Source: JAPORK01 sp026710285 (GTDB lineage: Bacteria; Pseudomonadota; Gammaproteobacteria; Pseudomonadales; Endozoicomonadaceae). Taken from it: a DNA stretch of 64,000 bases. Location of the stretch: positions 1,240,001 through 1,304,000 of the forward strand of contig OZ241746.1 of the NCBI GenBank assembly GCA_965201045.1. Reading direction: 5' to 3'. The position numbers and the translations under genes are program-made. The notes under the pieces were generated by a model. The model saw only the letters and a program-made list of their open reading frames with translations. It did no database searches and was not told the DNA's origin. This document shows positions 19,311 to 29,924 of this stretch, in pieces (position 1 is the stretch's first letter; every line of letters starts with the position of its first letter).

Positions 19311-22300
19311 ATGCATAATAACAGCTCTTTTGAATACATTATAAAAAAAAATACAGCCAATAACATATTTATTAATTTTTCATTGTCAGCAAAACAGTTC
19401 TTTTATTGCTTGATATGCAATATAGTGTTTGCTATTGTAGCGACTACAGTAACAAACACAGCATATGCAGGAAAGGTGGCAGCTATCCACCAGACCCCTT
19501 TCAGCTTTTTAATGCAGCATAGTAGTTTGCCTGTTGAGTATTTAAATAATCTGTATGTTCCAAACACCAATTTACCAAATGAACTATCTGAAGATGCACT
19601 TCATCCTTTTTTTTCACTGCTGGAAGTAGATAAAAAACTTTCCTTAGCAAGAAAATCAACTCATCCCCATGCTACACATTCTGATTTAAATCACTTCATT
19701 TCTTATTCTGAAGGCGTTGAATACATTAACCAAAAAAAAATGACTCCATTAATACAAATACCACTGTTTAACTGGTTATTAAAAGAGTATGATCGTTGTG
19801 ATTATCAGGACAAATCTGGTACCGCCTCTCCGTTAAAAATAACTATTGGTGGTATGCTTTACGACCTTGGATATCGTGCACAAAATGATCCTGTTGCAAA
19901 ACTTGTATTAGCGTTTTTAAATCGTCCTTATGTAAAAAGTACATATGCAGAGCCAACAGATAAACAATCTTTTCTTGTTGGGTTCAGACAGCATCTGTCA
20001 CAACTATTCTGGCCAAAAAAAACAGAGCTATCTTTTTCAGAGCGACTCGAATTGCTGGGGCATCCATTTTTTACCAGTGAAGCAGAAAAGCAAAAAAGAC
20101 TCTTTAGCCTTAAAAAACAAGGATACAATTACGAAGGAGATTATACTTTTATCAGTTATGAGCCAGACCTAAACGGAGATAAAAAACCTGTATCTTCTGA
20201 CAGTATTATACTACCTGTAAAAAAATCAAAAAAATTACTTGATGCGGATTATCCGTGTTTAGACAGTACTGATGATACACTTTCTGCCACAAATATAATG
20301 GGAGCAAAATCTTCTGGTAACAGCTTTGCCAAAACAGCGGCATTAGTTGTTTCAGGATTGTGCCTATTTACTACAGCAAATGCATCGGTGTTGTCAGCAG
20401 CCTATCCGCCACAATGTGACACAGGCGGTAGTTGTAATGCATATAACACATATCCACTACTCAGTAGTAATTTTCCTATAGCTTTACAGGGTAATCCTGC
20501 CGGCTGTTTTAAACTTGCAGAAAATATTACTTTAAATACACAGCATACATTACCTATTTTTGAGGATTGTACACATCCTTTTTCCGGAGTATTTGATACA
20601 GGGGATTATACGCTTAATGCAGGAAATGGAACCTCTCCTATTTTTGGTTGTATAGATAAAGCCACAGTGACGGGTAATTTTAATTTTTGCCCAAGTGGCA
20701 ATGCCGTTTTTTCACCAATGATTGCACAGCAAGTATCACATAACAATAAGCTCAACATTTATCAAACAAATAATTGCACCATACAACGTCCAATGGCAAC
20801 TAATATTATTGGTGATAATAACCAGATAACTTTTTCTGCTAAATCAAATGATATAAGAGTTAGACCTGGTGATGGTATTATTGCAAGATATGTGCCAGGC
20901 AATAACAATATAATCACAACGAAGCAGGTGCAGCCACATAACTCACCTGTTGTTTTTGTTACCAGAGGTAATAGCAATACCTATTATCAGCAGGATATGA
21001 ATATTACCCGGTCGATAGACAGACAAATTCCTGACAGCAAATTCTTAACAGCCACTTTCTTTAGAGGCCGTGCAGGTAGTAAAACGACCATTGTTCAAAA
21101 CAACATCAGGGCTAAATTTATTACAAACGATAGAAATCAGAGAACAAATCAGAACCCAAATCAAAGAATAGATGTTTTTTCTACTGATGTTGCTCTTGAT
21201 GTCTTCCCTGTGGAACCTATGAGATATGATGTCAGATTAACCAATATCAGTGAAAATTCTCCACAAAGAACTATTGTTCAAAACCATGGTCGTCTTGAAG
21301 TGTTCTGGAATAATCAATGGAGGTCTCTTTGTGAAGATACATTTGACCCAAGACAAGCGTTTACTGCCTGCAGACAATTGGGTTACGAGTCAGCAGAAAG
21401 TGAAGGTTTAAGATTATCATTTAAAGACAAACTACCTGTAACTAAACTTATATCTTCACCCATTCACCTGGACAGAGCGTGTTTATTTTTCTCTACGCAT
21501 CTGAGAGCATGCCTTGCCGAAACCAGTGATACCAGCCCTTGTGCAAAAAACAGAGAAACATTTCTTTCTTGCTCTCAAACCGAGCACTTCCCTTTTTGGG
21601 GGTATCGATTGACAGACTACACTTCAAATGGTGCTGATCGTCTTGATACAACACACACTGGTATAGGACGATTGGAGGGGACACTTACTGGTGGGGGAAA
21701 TCCTTTCACTTTTTGTAATGCTGGTTTTAATAACAGCGCAGTAAAAGTTGCCTGTAATTACCTGGGGTTTAATAGCGGAGTACAGATTTATCCAGCACAA
21801 ACACCTTTGAGCAGAGGAATACAAATATTTAAGCTTGAAAACGACGGATGCCGTGGTGATGAAGTAAATTTTCGTTACTGCTCTCTTCAGATAATCACCG
21901 CCCCAGACGATCTTTGCTCTCATCAGAATGACGTGATTCTTCAATGTAATCAAGAAGTTGTAAATCATAATAATAATATAACTCTGCGTTTAACAGACAG
22001 AGATATTATTCACAAGGGTCGTATCGACATTTCATCAACAGGAATCGGAAGGCTGGAAGTGCTGGTTAAAAATAATGATACATCTGCATTCTTACCATTT
22101 TGCCCTGAAAATATTGCAGATCCAGACGTAGACGTTATTTGTAATCAGCTTGGGTTTGATTCAGGGAATAAATCTTATTTAACAGCTATAACTTTACCCC
22201 CGACTTATGGTTTTGATAGTGAAAATGGAACAGGAACACGCTTTCAGTGTGACGGCCCTGATATTGCCAACTGCACGCTACATGGAGGATTTCTTGAGCA

Positions 22301-23666
22301 GTGTTCACAGCCTTTTAAAAATGTTGTTTTACACTGTACTCATATTAATTCTTCTCTGTACGACGCACCAATTATACCAAAATCCTGCCCGCTACAGACA
22401 GACACTACTATTTTTTCAGGTACATATAATATTAGAACAGATACATGCACAGCTGTTGATTGTCCAATTAAATTATGGGATGTCAATGGTGTTAAGTTGA
22501 CGGATAACCTCTATCGATACTGCAATGGAGAACAATCATTAGATACAACCACCCAAGAAGACTGGTTAACAGCATGGAATGCAAGGTGCGGACATAGTTC
22601 TGATCATTGCAATTGTCATTTACATCACGAGGAACCACTTGGATTCGTTGCTAAAGACCCTCAATATAGTGAAGCATTCTTAGTTTCCCGTCAAACTTAT
22701 CCTCATAATGAGAGTATCAATGATCAAGGGCTTGTTTTGGTTAGAAAATTATTTTCCAATGAAGCTCCTCAAGCTTTGAGGTCGGCTAATGAAGCGCTGG
22801 TAACAGGTACAGTTCCTGTTAATCATGTTATAACTGAACAACATTTGTTGGGTGTTTATCCTACAGAAAACGATACAAGTATTCAATTGTTTTGGTCATC
22901 ACTAGAATCCAATAATAGTAACTATCATGCACAAACATACGATATTAGTGGTAAACCTTTATTGCTGACACAGGAAAGTGTTTTTGTAAAAAATACAAAC
23001 GATTTAACAATTTCACAATATCAGTTAAATCAAACAACAAATAATAATATAAAAATGTTTAATCTGAATAACCTTCCCTCTGATAATATTAATTTACCTG
23101 AAGATACAACTGATGTTTTTGCAGCCACATTAAAAAATGACTGGCTTTATTTAGCCACAACAAATCGTAATAGCACGGATCAGATTTATGTAATACGCTA
23201 TAACATCGCTGATAGTTCATGGGATTCTGAGCGGGAACCGGTTCCGGATCTTACTGCAAATAATATTAAAGATTATAATATAGCCATTAATAATTATAAT
23301 CAGGTACAATTTTTATCACGCGGACAAATTCCATCAACTCATCCGGTTTTGATATCAACCCCAAGGCTTGGAGGTTGTGCATCATTTTCAAAAGCCAAAA
23401 AAGATCATACATTAACTCTGCCACCACCATTAATGCCTCCGGAAAATGAAGATGCACAACAGCCGTCATCATCAACACCTCCGGAAAATGAAGATGAACA
23501 ACAGTCGTCATCATTAATTGCTGCCGCTGCTGCTGCAACTGCCGCTGCCGTATGCGTAGCATCCTCTGCAGGCTGTTTGTGTGGTTACTGTTTACACAGA
23601 AAAAAAGATCATCTTTGTAAAGCAAAGAGTGTTAGCACCCCTGAAGAGGAGAACAAAAATGAATGA
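19311..23666 (+). CDS. SRCR-domain surface protein, type A copy 3
   Basis: 1451 aa from the ATG at 19311 (GGAG 10 bases upstream; an upstream TTG at 19224 is rejected as for A2). Domain order is as in A2. Many replacements cluster in SRCR1 and SRCR2: EDTFDPRQAFTACRQLGYES in SRCR1, and a differing LFFSTHLRACLAETSDTSP stretch. Before the membrane segment a duplicated unit gives two PPENEDxQQ blocks, explaining the extra ~14 residues. The N-terminal third and the C-terminal 400 residues match A1/A2 almost exactly. Confidence 0.92.
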   Translation: MHNNSSFEYIIKKNTANNIFINFSLSAKQFFYCLICNIVFAIVATTVTNTAYAGKVAAIHQTPFSFLMQHSSLPVEYLNNLYVPNTNLPNELSEDALHPFFSLLEVDKKLSLARKSTHPHATHSDLNHFISYSEGVEYINQKKMTPLIQIPLFNWLLKEYDRCDYQDKSGTASPLKITIGGMLYDLGYRAQNDPVAKLVLAFLNRPYVKSTYAEPTDKQSFLVGFRQHLSQLFWPKKTELSFSERLELLGHPFFTSEAEKQKRLFSLKKQGYNYEGDYTFISYEPDLNGDKKPVSSDSIILPVKKSKKLLDADYPCLDSTDDTLSATNIMGAKSSGNSFAKTAALVVSGLCLFTTANASVLSAAYPPQCDTGGSCNAYNTYPLLSSNFPIALQGNPAGCFKLAENITLNTQHTLPIFEDCTHPFSGVFDTGDYTLNAGNGTSPIFGCIDKATVTGNFNFCPSGNAVFSPMIAQQVSHNNKLNIYQTNNCTIQRPMATNIIGDNNQITFSAKSNDIRVRPGDGIIARYVPGNNNIITTKQVQPHNSPVVFVTRGNSNTYYQQDMNITRSIDRQIPDSKFLTATFFRGRAGSKTTIVQNNIRAKFITNDRNQRTNQNPNQRIDVFSTDVALDVFPVEPMRYDVRLTNISENSPQRTIVQNHGRLEVFWNNQWRSLCEDTFDPRQAFTACRQLGYESAESEGLRLSFKDKLPVTKLISSPIHLDRACLFFSTHLRACLAETSDTSPCAKNRETFLSCSQTEHFPFWGYRLTDYTSNGADRLDTTHTGIGRLEGTLTGGGNPFTFCNAGFNNSAVKVACNYLGFNSGVQIYPAQTPLSRGIQIFKLENDGCRGDEVNFRYCSLQIITAPDDLCSHQNDVILQCNQEVVNHNNNITLRLTDRDIIHKGRIDISSTGIGRLEVLVKNNDTSAFLPFCPENIADPDVDVICNQLGFDSGNKSYLTAITLPPTYGFDSENGTGTRFQCDGPDIANCTLHGGFLEQCSQPFKNVVLHCTHINSSLYDAPIIPKSCPLQTDTTIFSGTYNIRTDTCTAVDCPIKLWDVNGVKLTDNLYRYCNGEQSLDTTTQEDWLTAWNARCGHSSDHCNCHLHHEEPLGFVAKDPQYSEAFLVSRQTYPHNESINDQGLVLVRKLFSNEAPQALRSANEALVTGTVPVNHVITEQHLLGVYPTENDTSIQLFWSSLESNNSNYHAQTYDISGKPLLLTQESVFVKNTNDLTISQYQLNQTTNNNIKMFNLNNLPSDNINLPEDTTDVFAATLKNDWLYLATTNRNSTDQIYVIRYNIADSSWDSEREPVPDLTANNIKDYNIAINNYNQVQFLSRGQIPSTHPVLISTPRLGGCASFSKAKKDHTLTLPPPLMPPENEDAQQPSSSTPPENEDEQQSSSLIAAAAAATAAAVCVASSAGCLCGYCLHRKKDHLCKAKSVSTPEEENKNE

Positions 23667-23738
23667 TTTTATAACAATTATTCAAAGATAAAAGATCTGA
23701 AGGTTTATCATACAGAGGATTTTGCTTTTTTGATGTTT

Positions 23739-23793
23739 TGTAATTGCAGGTAAATATATTGATTTTCTAAAATCCTGCAATTTACATTTTTTT
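23739..23793 (+). terminator. Probable terminator after A3
   Basis: Third copy of the inverted repeat plus T-run found after A1 and A2. Confidence 0.6.
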
Positions 23794-24215
23794 CATCTTT
23801 CTGTTTTTACAGTAATGACAACAGCAAAAGAGTTGATGAAAAGAATAAGGGTAGCAAGCAAGATTTTATGGGTGAAGTATCGCTTTGTATTCACGCATTT
23901 TCTGTTTGCTCAGGTTTATCATTACCGTAAAAGCAAAGATACAGTGCATATCACTTGCCTGAAAGCATCTTGCATATTAGGAGACAGAAACCACCACTTA
24001 AAAAATATTATGCATTAATAATAACTTACAGGGTATCTCGGGACAATAAAATAAAAAGCTTCATTGCAACCCGCGATTAAAACATGAACCTTATGTCGTT
24101 TAATTTGTGGATGTTAATTATATCTGAACTGCCATATTAACATTTCACCACTAAACTTCTGCCTGAATAATTTTCACTACATGATTATTTATATAAAGTT
24201 GAGAGTAACAAAATA

Positions 24216-27200
24216 ATGAATAATAATAGAAACTCTGAATATATTGTAAAAAAAAATAATACCGCCGGCAACAGCATAGTTAGCAATTTTTTTCTGTTGA
24301 TAAAGCAATTTTTTTACTGTTCTTTTCGTAGTATAGTGTTTTCTTTGGTAGTGATTATAACAGCAAATGCAGCATATAAAACAGAGAAAGCAGCTAACGA
24401 CCATTTAACTTTTTTTAACTTTTTAATGCAACATGGTGATCTGCCTGTTGAGTATTTAGATAGTCTTTATATAGCAAATGCCAGTTTACAAAATGAATTG
24501 CCTGAAGAAATAGCATATCCTGTTTTTTCGGTACTGGAGGTCGAAAAAAAATTTCTGTTAGCAAGAAGATTAGTTCATTCCTATACCGCACATACTGATC
24601 TCAACCATTTTGTTTCTTACTTTGAAGGTATTGAATATATTAATCAAAAAAGAATGACTCAGTTAAAAACAACGCCATTATTCTCTTGGTTACTAAAGGA
24701 ATATGGTTCCTGCTATTATCAGAGTGAATCTGGCACCACTGTTCTGTTAACAATAACTATTGGTGGCATGCTTTACGATATTAAGTGTCGTGCAGAAAAC
24801 GACCCCGTTGCAAAGCTTGTATTAGAATTTTTAAATCATCCTTACGTAAAAAGTACACACGCAGCATCAACTGATAAACAGTTTTTTCTTACCAAGTACA
24901 CTCATTATCTGTCACAGTTATTTTCTTTCCAACCAACAGAACTATCTTTTTCAGAACGACTGGGACGGTTGAAAGATTCACCTTGCACACAAGAGGAAAA
25001 CAGGCAAAAAAGACTATTTAAACTTAAAAAGCAAGGATATAGTTACAAAAAAGATTATATTTTTATCAGTTATGAACTCGATGAAAATGGAGATAAAAAA
25101 CCAATATACTCTGATAGCATTATACTGCCTGTAAAAAAATCACAAAAACTACTTGATGCTGATTATCCGATCTTAAAAAGATCAGACAATAAATCTATTG
25201 CTGCAAACGGACTGAAAATCGCTGCACTATTTACCGCAGGGTTGTCTTTATTGCCGGCAGCAAGTGCCTATATACCCTCAACAACATCTTCATCACAATG
25301 CTCTATAACAGATGGATGCAGCCCACAAGATTATCAACTTCTGTCAAATGGTAATTTTGCTTCAGCTTTACAAAAGAATGCTACAGGTTGTTTTCAGTTA
25401 ACAGAAAATATTACCTTGAACACACAGCATAATTTACCTGTTTTTCCAACTTGTAATAATTCTTTTTCCGGAGTATTAAAAACTGGAGATTATGCAATTC
25501 ATAGTGGAAATAATAACAACACTCTTTTTGGCTGTATAAATAAGGCAAAAATCACAGGTAATTTTAATTTGTGTGTGGATGATCCCGTGCACAATCTACC
25601 CGTTATTGCAGGACAGGCATTGCATGAAAATATTTTGACCATTCAGCAAACAGATAACTGTAAGACACAATATCCGATGCTGGGTAATATCACCGGCGAT
25701 TATAATCAGGTTACTTTTACCGGTGTACCAGGTGAGGCACGCACTACAAATGATGCAGGTGTTATAGCGACACATATCTCAGGTGATCATAATACTATCA
25801 GAGCTCAAAAAAGTCATTTATTCGATACACCTGTTGTTTCTATCGCCGGAGGTCGTAATAACACATACTATCAGCAGGATATGAAAATTACCAGATTCAC
25901 AAAGGGCAAATTACCTGATAATAAGTTATTAGTGGCTGATTCTTTTACAGGAAACCAAACAACAGTTGTACAACAAAACATTGATGCTAAGTTTCTCACA
26001 TCTGGTACTCACACCCCAAACCAAAATGCAATCGGGATCAAAAATGGAACAGTAAACACCTTCACCATTGACTCTTCTATTACAGTCAATCCACCGGAAA
26101 CAATTAGAATAACCAATACCAGTGATAATCATTTACAACGATCTGTAATAAAAAACCATGGTCGCTTTGAAATCTTTAGAGATGATAAATGGCAGGCAGT
26201 TTGTGAAAGTACTTTAAATCAAAAAACCGCTCATGCTGCTTGTAAATCACTAGGATACAAAGAGGCAAAGGATGAAGGGACAAGAATAGCATTGAGAAAT
26301 GTGTTACCTGTCAATAAGCTTCAGTCTAACCCTATTCATATTAACAGAGAATGTACCGGTTATGAACGACATCTGGAACAGTGCAACATAGCAAATGCAA
26401 CTATTACCGCTTGCCCGGGAAACATGGAAGCCGTGCTATCTTGCTCTCATGATATTGCAAGATCTCCTACTTTTGTCAGATTGACTGACTATACCTCAAA
26501 TCATCCTGATCGTTTTGATACAACGAATACTGGCACAGGGCGCATAGAGCATCACAATGGAAAGACGGTTTGTTCTCATGGTTTTACTTCCATGGATGCA
26601 CAGGTTGCATGTTATTCTATGGGATTTAATGGAGGGGAAAAAATTTCTCCACAACAGATACCTTTAAGTAAAGCAATCAGTCAGTTAGGCTTTCAATGGA
26701 ATTGCCTGGGAAATGAAACAGAATTGCTGTCTTGTCCCACATCTAATTTTAACCTCGATGACTACAGCTGTACTCATCAGAATGATGTGATTCTTAAGTG
26801 TAATACAAGACCTTTGTCTCTTGATATTGTAAATTTTCGCTTGACGGACAGGCACAGTATCAGCGAATCTCGCGCCAATCTTTCATCGACAGGCTTTGGA
26901 AGACTGGAAATGTTGGTCAATAATAATAGTTCTGAATATGTATCATTTTGTGATGAAAATGTTGATAGTCAACTTGTAGAGATTATCTGTAATAAGTTTG
27001 GGTTTGATTCAGGAAGAAAATTTTACTCAACAGCAGATCCTCTGCTTCCGATTGCTGGTTTTGACGGTGAAGATGGCAGAGGGAGACGCTTGCTATGTGC
27101 AAACAACAATATTACCAATTGTACAACGACAGAAGGATTTTTTGAGGAGTGTTCACGCCCATATATGAATTCTGTCTTATGGTGTACTAACCTTGAAGAT

Positions 27201-28997
27201 TCCCGTAATAATATATCATTAGTAGAAAATATTTGTCCTGAAATGCAGACAGCCACCACTCTTGTTTCTGGTTCATATAATTTAATAAGTAACTGTAAAG
27301 ATAATTATTGCCCAGTGAGGTTATGGGATGCAGACAGAACAATAGTATCTGATGATTTTTATAAATTATGTAATGGTACACAGCAACTTCATACCATAAA
27401 GTCTGAGGATTGGCTAACAATGTGGAACCATCGTTGCTCAGCTAAAACAGATAATTGTGACAGTTGTCACTTGCCTGGCGAACAAACCCTTAGTATTGTT
27501 GCTGATAACCATCAACCTAATGGAGTATTATTAATTTCTCATCAAACTTATTCTGATAATACTGAACCTCTAAACACACAGGAATTAATCTTAATTAACA
27601 GACCATATTCTGCGGAAGCTCCGCAAATATTACGTTCAGCAGATCAAAATTTAATAACAGGCGCACGCCCTGTCAATCACATTATAACTGAACAACAACT
27701 GATGGGTCTTTATTCCATAAATAACACCAATACTCAATTATTCTGGTCGTCACTGGAACATAGTAATGGTGTGTATCATACGCAAACTCTGCCGGTAAAT
27801 GGCAAACCGCTATTACTTACAACTAATAGTATTTTTGTACAAGAGAGAAATAGTTCAACCATAAAACAGTACGCATTGAGCAGAACGACAAATAATAATG
27901 TAGTTATGTTTAATATTGATGATTCAGTTTATGAAGACATTACCCTACCTGAAACAATAGGTGATGTTTTTGCAGCAGCGTTAAAAAACGATCAGCTTTC
28001 TTTGGCGGCAACATTAACTCATGATAAAATTTATTCCGCGGCAACAGATGAAAATAGTGTAAAACAGATTTATCTGGTGCACTATGACATTATTAAAAAA
28101 ACTTGGAACTATACAACAGAAGCAGTGCACAATGTTACTTCAGATAATATTTATGGCCATAACCTGTTCATTGATGATAACAGCCAAATACGCTTTTTAT
28201 CCAACAAATATGTGTCAATTCCTAAAAGTGGAGGTTGTATATCACTTCCAATACTTCCGAAACCTACGAAACCTACGAAACCTACGAAACCTCCGGTAAC
28301 AGTGCCTCCTGAAAATAACAATAAAAATACCGAAAGCAATCGTGAGTTTGCTATGCTGGCAGTTACTCCTGCTGTATTTGTAGTCAGTGCTGCTGCTGGT
28401 TATGTTTCTTCTCTTCTTAGGGAGAAAAGACAAAAACATCGCCGCTCTTCAGATAATTTAGATGATCCAAAATATATTAACCGCTCATGGACACTTAACT
28501 CATCTAAAGGTTCTTATTATTCAGATACTAGTCATAAAAGTACTAGTGATGACAGAGAAAATGATCATAGCGAGAATGATGACATAATGCCACAACCAGG
28601 TGATTGTGTAACATCAAAACCAGATGATTGTGTAACATCAAAACCAGATGATTGTGTAACACCAAAAACAGATGATAGTACATATTATTCAGTTAAGGAT
28701 GTCAACGAACAACAGAGTGAAAAAGACAGCATCAATCATAAAAGTGAGCAACAGGGTGCGTCTTTAACTTATCGTAATGTGAATGACACCGGCAATCAGA
28801 CAACAATCAATTTAACAGGCGCTTCAGATATGGATAACAAACCACAAACATCACCAAAACTATCACCACAAACATCACCACAAACATCACCAAAACTATC
28901 ACCAAAAGATGATCATGATGATCTTTCAATAAACCAGCACGGGAAGAAACATTCTGTCAGTTTTGAAGTCATAAACTCATCTGATGATGAAAGTTGA
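24216..28997 (+). CDS. SRCR-domain surface protein, type B copy 3 (longest)
   Basis: 1593 aa. It has the B layout with more divergence than B1/B2. Insertions are confined to the region around and after the membrane anchor: a KPT triplet repeat before the anchor (28258-28290), three 8-residue DCVTSKPD-like units (about 28597-28668), an extra ~40-residue charged segment, and a PxTS/PxLS tract. The last residues read EVINSSDDES instead of EVINLSDDES. It is the last gene of the array, next to the non-repeated flank, where gene conversion may be weaker. Confidence 0.92.
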   Translation: MNNNRNSEYIVKKNNTAGNSIVSNFFLLIKQFFYCSFRSIVFSLVVIITANAAYKTEKAANDHLTFFNFLMQHGDLPVEYLDSLYIANASLQNELPEEIAYPVFSVLEVEKKFLLARRLVHSYTAHTDLNHFVSYFEGIEYINQKRMTQLKTTPLFSWLLKEYGSCYYQSESGTTVLLTITIGGMLYDIKCRAENDPVAKLVLEFLNHPYVKSTHAASTDKQFFLTKYTHYLSQLFSFQPTELSFSERLGRLKDSPCTQEENRQKRLFKLKKQGYSYKKDYIFISYELDENGDKKPIYSDSIILPVKKSQKLLDADYPILKRSDNKSIAANGLKIAALFTAGLSLLPAASAYIPSTTSSSQCSITDGCSPQDYQLLSNGNFASALQKNATGCFQLTENITLNTQHNLPVFPTCNNSFSGVLKTGDYAIHSGNNNNTLFGCINKAKITGNFNLCVDDPVHNLPVIAGQALHENILTIQQTDNCKTQYPMLGNITGDYNQVTFTGVPGEARTTNDAGVIATHISGDHNTIRAQKSHLFDTPVVSIAGGRNNTYYQQDMKITRFTKGKLPDNKLLVADSFTGNQTTVVQQNIDAKFLTSGTHTPNQNAIGIKNGTVNTFTIDSSITVNPPETIRITNTSDNHLQRSVIKNHGRFEIFRDDKWQAVCESTLNQKTAHAACKSLGYKEAKDEGTRIALRNVLPVNKLQSNPIHINRECTGYERHLEQCNIANATITACPGNMEAVLSCSHDIARSPTFVRLTDYTSNHPDRFDTTNTGTGRIEHHNGKTVCSHGFTSMDAQVACYSMGFNGGEKISPQQIPLSKAISQLGFQWNCLGNETELLSCPTSNFNLDDYSCTHQNDVILKCNTRPLSLDIVNFRLTDRHSISESRANLSSTGFGRLEMLVNNNSSEYVSFCDENVDSQLVEIICNKFGFDSGRKFYSTADPLLPIAGFDGEDGRGRRLLCANNNITNCTTTEGFFEECSRPYMNSVLWCTNLEDSRNNISLVENICPEMQTATTLVSGSYNLISNCKDNYCPVRLWDADRTIVSDDFYKLCNGTQQLHTIKSEDWLTMWNHRCSAKTDNCDSCHLPGEQTLSIVADNHQPNGVLLISHQTYSDNTEPLNTQELILINRPYSAEAPQILRSADQNLITGARPVNHIITEQQLMGLYSINNTNTQLFWSSLEHSNGVYHTQTLPVNGKPLLLTTNSIFVQERNSSTIKQYALSRTTNNNVVMFNIDDSVYEDITLPETIGDVFAAALKNDQLSLAATLTHDKIYSAATDENSVKQIYLVHYDIIKKTWNYTTEAVHNVTSDNIYGHNLFIDDNSQIRFLSNKYVSIPKSGGCISLPILPKPTKPTKPTKPPVTVPPENNNKNTESNREFAMLAVTPAVFVVSAAAGYVSSLLREKRQKHRRSSDNLDDPKYINRSWTLNSSKGSYYSDTSHKSTSDDRENDHSENDDIMPQPGDCVTSKPDDCVTSKPDDCVTPKTDDSTYYSVKDVNEQQSEKDSINHKSEQQGASLTYRNVNDTGNQTTINLTGASDMDNKPQTSPKLSPQTSPQTSPKLSPKDDHDDLSINQHGKKHSVSFEVINSSDDES
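28258..28290 (+). repeat. 9-bp repeat (CCTACGAAA) in B3
   Basis: Three to four in-frame copies encode KPT before the membrane segment. B1 and B2 have a single KPP here. Confidence 0.85.
28842..28901 (+). repeat. 12-bp minisatellite in the B3 tail, five units
   Basis: Units encode PQTS, PKLS, PQTS, PQTS, PKLS. This is the counterpart of the B1/B2 tract with a variant unit. Confidence 0.85.
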
Positions 28998-29220
28998 CAG
29001 CAGTTAAATGTTATGTAACTTCTCAATAATCCGGGGCATACACCTGGTGAGGTTATTTTTGCTAATAGTGCGAGGCAATGAGTGTATTGTCTTGTCCATT
29101 TTGTTTAATTTGTATGGTATTTTTTGTAAAATACAGTATTCAGAATTTATAGCAAAAAAAACTATAATTGTCTTCTGATCGAAACTGTTGAGAAGTTATA
29201 ATGTTATATATTAACTAATG

Positions 29221-29267
29221 CTTGACATCTTTCCCTTCTTGAAGAGAGGGGATTCCTCCTGCAAGAC
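29221..29267. mobile_element. IS200/IS605-like end hairpin remnant, unit 3
   Basis: Third copy of the hairpin at 8443, one G shorter. Confidence 0.4.
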
Positions 29268-29361
29268 GTTAATACCTGGATGGGATGTAAAAAAAGTTAG
29301 AAATTTTTTCCGTCGGGCAGAAGGAGCTGCCAACTGGCAGTTCCACCCCCTCACAGATCCC

Positions 29362-29598
29362 CTGTCTCTTAGTCACATTTTTTAAGTGCCGATTTTTGTT
29401 CACAGTTTTATTTTCTGCTGAATATATAAACCTCTACTGAATACACCGTGGGCTGAGCCCGTCGAAGCCCGGCTGCTTTTGATCTCTTGGCTTCGACAGG
29501 CTCAGCCCACGGTGCGTCCGGCAAAGGCTGGTATATTCAGCAAGAAACAAACATGTCAGAGTAAAAGACTGAACCTGAAAAATGTGACTAAGAGACAG
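29362..29598. mobile_element. Palindromic MITE, array unit 3 and right array boundary
   Basis: Same 237-bp length and termini as the other two copies (CTGTCTCTTAGTCACA at 29362, inverse ending 29598) but with more substitutions inside. Downstream the sequence no longer matches units 1 and 2, so its outer end marks the edge of the array. Confidence 0.8.
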
Positions 29599-29924
29599 CG
29601 CTATATGCCGGACACCATCTGTACAGCATTCGGAGTTTACTTGCAGACTTATCCCGAAAGTACAGGACACCTCCGGTTTTGATATCACCTGCCCTTACGG
29701 CGCATCAACACAGGTTCGGTTTTACTCGCTTCTTTATATCACAGCTGCCAACTTCATGAGTTAACTTTTCCTTACGCTCACGACCTATACTCTTAACATA
29801 CGTCGCTTAAGGTGGTTTGGAGCCGGTTTACGACAACAGACTCCGCTGGACCTTCCACCATCATGACAATAGGTCACCTGCTGCTACGTCAAGTTTTTGT
29901 TGAGCGAGGCTATTATCTGTTTTA
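29599..29924. other. Non-coding stretch, perhaps a mobile ribozyme remnant
   Basis: No convincing reading frame. On the minus strand it is rich in short complementary segments (for example CTTAAGCGACGTATGTTAAG and GAGTATAGGTCGTGAGCG), giving the look of a structured RNA. It reminds me of the ribozyme part of bacterial group II introns, but I see no reverse-transcriptase frame and cannot confirm the family. Confidence 0.25.

Larger units (their letters stand above)
1..29598 (+). repeat. Direct tandem array of ~10.3-kb units, each with one A-type and one B-type SRCR gene
   Basis: The segment repeats with a period of 10,242 bases (A1 end to A2 end) and then 10,317 bases (A2 end to A3 end). The order is A1-B1-A2-B2-A3-B3 with conserved spacers, all on the plus strand. 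Length differences come from short in-frame indels. Homology between units stops exactly at the outer end of the MITE: after 8820 and 19098 the sequence is shared, but after 29598 it is different. The left limit lies outside the window because A1 is cut. Coding and non-coding parts are nearly identical, so the amplification is recent or kept uniform by gene conversion. Confidence 0.95.
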
